64,000 nucleotides of DNA from Hyphomicrobiaceae bacterium. GTDB lineage: Bacteria; Pseudomonadota; Alphaproteobacteria; Rhizobiales; Hyphomicrobiaceae. The stretch spans positions 930,001 to 994,000 of the forward strand of contig JALHOW010000001.1 in the NCBI GenBank assembly GCA_022842785.1, given 5' to 3'. Position 1 is the first letter of the stretch. The number at the start of each line of letters is the position of its first letter. The notes beneath the pieces were generated by a model, which saw only the letters and a list, made by a program, of their open reading frames with translations, was not told the origin of the DNA and searched no databases. A program made the position numbers and the translations under genes. This document shows, in pieces, positions 60,837 through 64,000 of the stretch.

Positions 60837-62294
60837 CTACCCTGGAGAACTGCACACCACCCGGACTGTAAATTTTTTAGCCAGCTCCGCGATGTCAGCA
60901 GGCTGGATCGCCTCGGTAGCCGTAGCCCGCTCAGGCTCGATGCCATGCGTCCGCAGAAACTCCTCAGCGATTGATGACTTGATGGCGAAGTTGACGTTCT
61001 GGGCAATGTCGCCTGTTTGACGCAGTACGCCGATGGCGTTGAGTTTACCAACGACGACACCAACGACGTTTCCGGAAGCGTCAAGCAATGGGCCCCCGCT
61101 GTTTCCCGGTTGCACTGGCGTCGAAATCTGTAGCATCCGGAAGTCGTCACCGAGGCCAGCCGTTGCAGTTATTGTGCCGGTGGCGAAGTTCCCGGATGTA
61201 GCCAGCAATTGCGAGAGCGGGAAGCCAAAGGCGCTCACGCTTTCACCCAAGCGATAGGTAGCTTTGAAACGAGCCACGGAGCCTTGATGTGGGGAGCCAA
61301 GCTGAAGTAGGGCAAGATCATTTTTGCCGTCAGCAGCGACCTTGCGAGCAGGACTGTTGCTCTCGCCCGAGGCGACAACGTTCACCGTCCCACAGCCATC
61401 GACAACGTGTGCGTTGGTGAGGACGTGGCCGCGATCGCTGACGACGAAGCCAGTTCCAGATGAAGGCGACCATGGCTTGGAAGTGGATTGGTCGTCAGAA
61501 CTCTTCGGGCTTGCGCTCGCATCCCGAGCCTGGTGCTCATTCGGCCGGTCTCGAAACAACGATGCGGGGGCAAAATGACTTGCGATCGCAACAACCACGG
61601 GACGGAGTTCTCGATCGCGATGTTGGGCGTACGCAACAGAAAACGCGAAGATCCCATCCGGAGCTTGCACCGCACGAAAGTAGTAATGCTTCTCGTGATC
61701 CATGCCGGACAGGACGAAGTCACCTGACCTAGGAGGCTTCGCGTACATCACAGTCCGAATGGGGCCACGCTGGACTTGCTCGTACAGTTGAACAAGGGTT
61801 CTCTCTCCATGACCGAAACGGAGCGTATCGATCTTGAGAGAGCCATCCCTTGAGGTATAGGCAGTCCCTCTTCGTGTTGGCTGCGTTACGGGCGCTAACT
61901 TGATCGGAAGACCCACAATGACCTGTGCGTACGCATCCCGAACGATGTCGAAGCCCACCCTGCTCTTGTTGGCTTGAGCGATGCGAAACAATGTGCGGAC
62001 GCTGTTCGCGTCTGGAACGCCGCCGTCAGTAGCGCCAACCGAACGCTGGAACGATGCCCAAGCCTGCCGAGTATGCCGACCGAGTTGCCCGTCGATGAGG
62101 CCCTCGTAGTGTCCCGTCCAGATCAACGCCTCCTGGACCTGCCGAATGAGCTTAGCTTGGTCAACGGGAGGCTGGTATCCCTGCGCCCAAACGGCCCGTG
62201 AAAAGCTCAAGCCTAAAGCTATGCCGACGCAGCAAAGCAGCCTGATGACGCCCCGTGCGCCGCAATACCTCGTCAAGCCCGATCCCTCCCGCAA
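60837..62294 (-). CDS. Secreted trypsin-like serine protease with peptidoglycan-binding domain
   Basis: 485 residues. Signal peptide near residues 17-38 (RLLCCVGIALGLSFSRAVWA). A peptidoglycan-binding-1 type domain follows (LIRQVQEALIWTGHYEGLIDGQLGRHTRQAWASFQ, 49-83). The C-terminal protease (~275-455) has the triad His296 (VLTNAHVV), Asp326 (KNDLALLQL) and Ser399 (QPGNSGGPLLD), so it looks active. There is no PDZ domain. It is convergent with the Cys-repeat operon and the last gene before attR. It could process a periplasmic client of that operon, but this is only position-based. Confidence 0.88.
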   Translation of the reverse strand: MREGSGLTRYCGARGVIRLLCCVGIALGLSFSRAVWAQGYQPPVDQAKLIRQVQEALIWTGHYEGLIDGQLGRHTRQAWASFQRSVGATDGGVPDANSVRTLFRIAQANKSRVGFDIVRDAYAQVIVGLPIKLAPVTQPTRRGTAYTSRDGSLKIDTLRFGHGERTLVQLYEQVQRGPIRTVMYAKPPRSGDFVLSGMDHEKHYYFRAVQAPDGIFAFSVAYAQHRDRELRPVVVAIASHFAPASLFRDRPNEHQARDASASPKSSDDQSTSKPWSPSSGTGFVVSDRGHVLTNAHVVDGCGTVNVVASGESNSPARKVAADGKNDLALLQLGSPHQGSVARFKATYRLGESVSAFGFPLSQLLATSGNFATGTITATAGLGDDFRMLQISTPVQPGNSGGPLLDASGNVVGVVVGKLNAIGVLRQTGDIAQNVNFAIKSSIAEEFLRTHGIEPERATATEAIQPADIAELAKKFTVRVVCSSPG

Positions 62295-62413
62295 TCAGTC
62301 GGGCGCCCCCGGCGACCATCACTTCATCGAGTGATCTTTTCACCTCTCGGATCAAAAGCAAGCCTCAGCGGCACCAACTTTCCAACGCAATTGCCAAAAC
62401 GTGAGCTTGACGC

Positions 62414-62433
62414 GGTCCCACAATGGTCCCACA
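62414..62433 (+). repeat. GGTCCCACA repeats, candidate right integrase arm sites
   Basis: GGTCCCACA at 62414-62422 and TGGTCCCACA at 62424-62433, the same motif and orientation as 48901-48934, about 60 bases inside attR. Confidence 0.55.
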
Positions 62434-62494
62434 AGTGCCCCACCGCGCCGAAGCATAAGCGGGTTCAAGTGGTTAGACCGCCGTGGCGACAGGG

Positions 62495-62516
62495 TCCTAG
62501 TCCCCCAGCCAAATCT
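62495..62516 (+). repeat. attR: 22-bp copy of the tRNA-Gln 3' end
   Basis: Exact repeat of 48811-48832 without the rest of a tRNA in front of it. It marks the right end of the element; chromosome resumes at 62517. The ~300 bases between the protease gene and the next chromosomal gene hold only this site and the arm-like repeats. Confidence 0.93.
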
Positions 62517-62595
62517 GCTGCGCTTCGTATTTTCATCGAATAACAATGGTTTATGTGGCTGCCCGTTTGCGGATGGCCTGCGAACGCATCGCCGG

Positions 62596-63006
62596 CTATC
62601 GCGTCGGATCCGGCTCGGGTGGCGGTGGTCGCCCGGGCGGCGGCAAATCAGGCACCGGGATCGGGGGCGGCGGCGGTGGATCGCGATCGGGATGTGATGG
62701 ATCAATGGATGGCGGCAGCGGCGGAGGCGGATTTGGATTGGGTACCGGGTCCCGCACACCGTGCAGCGGCACCACGCTCCACGACGAGAGCGCGACGGCT
62801 CGCCCCTCGCTCTTGACCACGCGAACGGCAAGGCCCTCCGCCTGGAACCACGCTTGAATTCGCTCGGGAACGGTATGCGCGAGGCGTCCGGCATCGAGCT
62901 CGACTGCGATCGGCCCCGGAAGGTCGGGGCTCCGCGCCACGAACACGCCAGTTGCCTCTCGGCGAACAGTTACGCGAACAACCTCGGGAAGGGACACTTG
63001 CATCAT
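62596..63006 (-). CDS. Hypothetical protein, DUF1902-like start with proline-rich tail
   Basis: 136 residues. The first ~70 residues (VRVTVRREATGVFVARSPDLPGPIAVELDAGRLAHTVPERIQAWF) resemble DUF1902/HicB-like antitoxin folds. The last ~50 are almost only Pro, Asp and Arg (PNPNPPPPLPPSIDPSHP then PPPPPPIPVPDLPPPGRPPPP). The tail ends 80 bases from attR. No toxin partner is seen. The domain resemblance is weak. Confidence 0.5.
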   Translation of the reverse strand: MMQVSLPEVVRVTVRREATGVFVARSPDLPGPIAVELDAGRLAHTVPERIQAWFQAEGLAVRVVKSEGRAVALSSWSVVPLHGVRDPVPNPNPPPPLPPSIDPSHPDRDPPPPPPIPVPDLPPPGRPPPPEPDPTR

Positions 63007-63440
63007 GCGGGTAGAAGCGCATCACGGTGCGATGGTTCCGTCGATCACGACATCACCCACCAGCGACCACGGTATGGCCACATACTAAACCGTCCCGAAA
63101 GCCAATATTGCCGTCTGAACTCCCACCCCCTTGACTCTCTCAGCAGGCGATCCAAGATGTATAAGTGACGATCATTGCCGCGGAGCTGAGAGCCCGTCGG
63201 CAGATGTGCCGGGTCTCCACTGCGTGCTCCTGCCGCGATCGTCACTTGTGCCAACAGCGTGTGGAGGTTGCATGGAACCACCGCAGACGGACACAGGCCG
63301 GAGCCGAAGGGCGAAGGCACGGTTTGGCGGCGCCAACTGATCAGACCAAACCGGACTCTCACAAAACAACCTGTCTATAATGAACGAGGCCATGTGCCTC
63401 GCAAATCAGCCCGGCTAGGCTGGGCATGAATCGGAAGTGA
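63007..63440. other. Intergenic region without a credible gene
   Basis: About 430 bases, both strands read. Several short overlapping ORFs exist but none shows coding character, a ribosome site or a recognisable protein. A TATAAT at 63376-63381 has no matching -35 at the right distance. Confidence 0.45.
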
Positions 63441-63443
63441 TGA

Positions 63444-63478
63444 AGGGCCCCGCTTCACGCGCGACGTGACGGGGCTTT
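63444..63478 (-). terminator. Hairpin terminator after the S8 peptidase gene
   Basis: GCCCCG (63447-63452) pairs with CGGGGC (63470-63475), extended inside by TCACG/CGTGA. On the minus strand it follows the peptidase stop by ~30 bases. Confidence 0.6.
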
Positions 63479-63509
63479 CGCTTTGCCGGAATGCACGCCG
63501 CGCTGGTGG

Positions 63510-64000
63510 TCAACACTGCGGCGAGGGCGCGAACTGCACGAGGCCCCATCCGAATACGGGATCGCGGCCCGGTGCTCCGAGATCTTTAGCCCGCGCACGC
63601 AGGTACTCCGCAGCATCCGAATGTGAACCTTTGCTGCCAATCCGCACGGCCAACGCTGCGGTCACGAACGGTGCCGCGAAGGACGTGCCGTCCACCTGCC
63701 GATGTCCGCCGCGCGGCGCGGCGACAATGAGACCGACGCCGGGTGCTGCGAAGGAAATGTGCGCGCCGCGACTTGATAGTCGTGAGGCTCGCAAGCGCAC
63801 ATCGACGGCAGATACGGCGAGGACATTCGGATAGCGCGCCGGATAACCCGTGGCTCCGCCATCCGGCCGCCCGGCCGCAGCGACGACGCTCAAACCCTTG
63901 GACGTCACGCGCGCGACAGCTTCGGCCATCAATGGATTGGCGGGCCCGCTGAAGCTCAGGTTGATCACGCTGGCGCCCTGGTCCACGAGCCAGTCTAGGG
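63510..64000 (-). CDS. Subtilisin-like (S8) serine peptidase, C-terminal part (5' end outside window)
   Basis: The frame is open to the window edge, giving ~163 residues. Visible S8 features: WLVDQGASVINLSFSGPANPL, the oxyanion region LSVVAAAGRPDGGATGYPARYPNVLAVSAVDVR, and the catalytic serine in DGTSFAAPFVTAALAV. The Asn usual after AAAG is Arg here, so activity may be altered, though GTSFAAP is intact. It ends with a short FGWGLVQF tail. Its upstream half, with Asp and His, is not in the window. Confidence 0.88.
   Translation of the reverse strand, partial: LDWLVDQGASVINLSFSGPANPLMAEAVARVTSKGLSVVAAAGRPDGGATGYPARYPNVLAVSAVDVRLRASRLSSRGAHISFAAPGVGLIVAAPRGGHRQVDGTSFAAPFVTAALAVRIGSKGSHSDAAEYLRARAKDLGAPGRDPVFGWGLVQFAPSPQC

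Larger units (their letters stand above)
48833..62516. mobile_element. Integrated genomic island in tRNA-Gln(CTG), ~13.7 kb
   Basis: Bounded by an exact 22-bp repeat of the tRNA 3' end. It carries, in order: tyrosine integrase, a hypothetical protein, a helicase-like ATPase, a serine recombinase (minus strand), a TlpA-like protein, a secreted Cys-repeat protein, two large membrane proteins, two small proteins, and a secreted trypsin-like protease (minus strand). The second half looks less GC-rich than the flanks by eye. No conjugation, replication or phage structural gene was recognised, so it may be mobilised by other elements or simply excise and reinsert. Confidence 0.9.

Noticed and set aside
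63045-63362. Overlapping short ORFs on both strands (for example a 105-residue minus-strand ORF)
   Set aside because: No ribosome site, no family-like motif, biased composition; probably non-coding.

Overview
The window is GC-rich chromosomal DNA of an alphaproteobacterium, most likely Hyphomicrobiales. This rests on gene content: CpdR, DUF4167 and BA14K-like proteins, ZapA next to a small coiled-coil protein, crotonyl-CoA carboxylase/reductase of the ethylmalonyl-CoA pathway, a long-form omega subunit and one bifunctional RelA/SpoT. I cannot name a genus. No CRISPR array or rRNA operon was seen; one tRNA gene (Gln, CTG) is present.

Layout. 1-6.8 kb: end of sfsA, a beta-hydroxyacid dehydrogenase, small secreted proteins, then a translationally coupled minus-strand operon (3256-5775). 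That operon joins a sulfite-oxidase-type molybdoenzyme to an SdhB-like iron-sulfur protein and two SdhC/SdhD-like membrane anchors, with no SdhA flavoprotein. 7-12 kb: a three-gene 2-oxoacid:ferredoxin oxidoreductase operon headed by a GltD-like flavoprotein with its own 2x[4Fe-4S] domain. 12-20 kb: metabolic genes (O-acetylhomoserine sulfhydrylase, Ccr, nitronate monooxygenase), ribH under an FMN riboswitch, and three copies of an intergenic palindromic repeat. 20-48 kb: housekeeping genes (cpdR, prfA-prmC, zapA, acpS-pdxJ, rsh, rpoZ, folK, smpB, dapA, slt, mobA, prmA) mixed with small enzymes. Among these are a cysteine-free peroxiredoxin relative and a subtilisin-like protein that has lost its catalytic serine motif.

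48.8-62.5 kb is a complete integrated element of about 13.7 kb in tRNA-Gln(CTG). A 22-bp exact repeat of the tRNA 3' end lies at both edges (48811-48832 and 62495-62516). The integrase gene is next to the tRNA, and similar short repeats that could be integrase arm sites lie near both ends. The cargo has two parts. The first is recombination and DNA functions: integrase, a helicase-like ATPase and a serine recombinase. The second is a tight plus-strand operon: a TlpA-like thioredoxin, a 116-residue secreted protein ending in eight four-residue repeats with a cysteine at every fourth position, two large polytopic membrane proteins with similar soluble domains, and two small proteins. A secreted trypsin-like protease with a peptidoglycan-binding domain faces this operon. 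I know of no described system with this composition.

62.6-64 kb returns to chromosome: a short protein with a proline-rich tail and the 3' part of an active-type subtilisin cut by the window end.

The two places most worth work are the Cys-repeat operon on the island and the sulfite oxidase/SdhBCD-like operon, which by composition could be a cytoplasmic sulfite:quinone oxidoreductase. All assignments were made by reading translated sequence and recalling family motifs; no database search was run.
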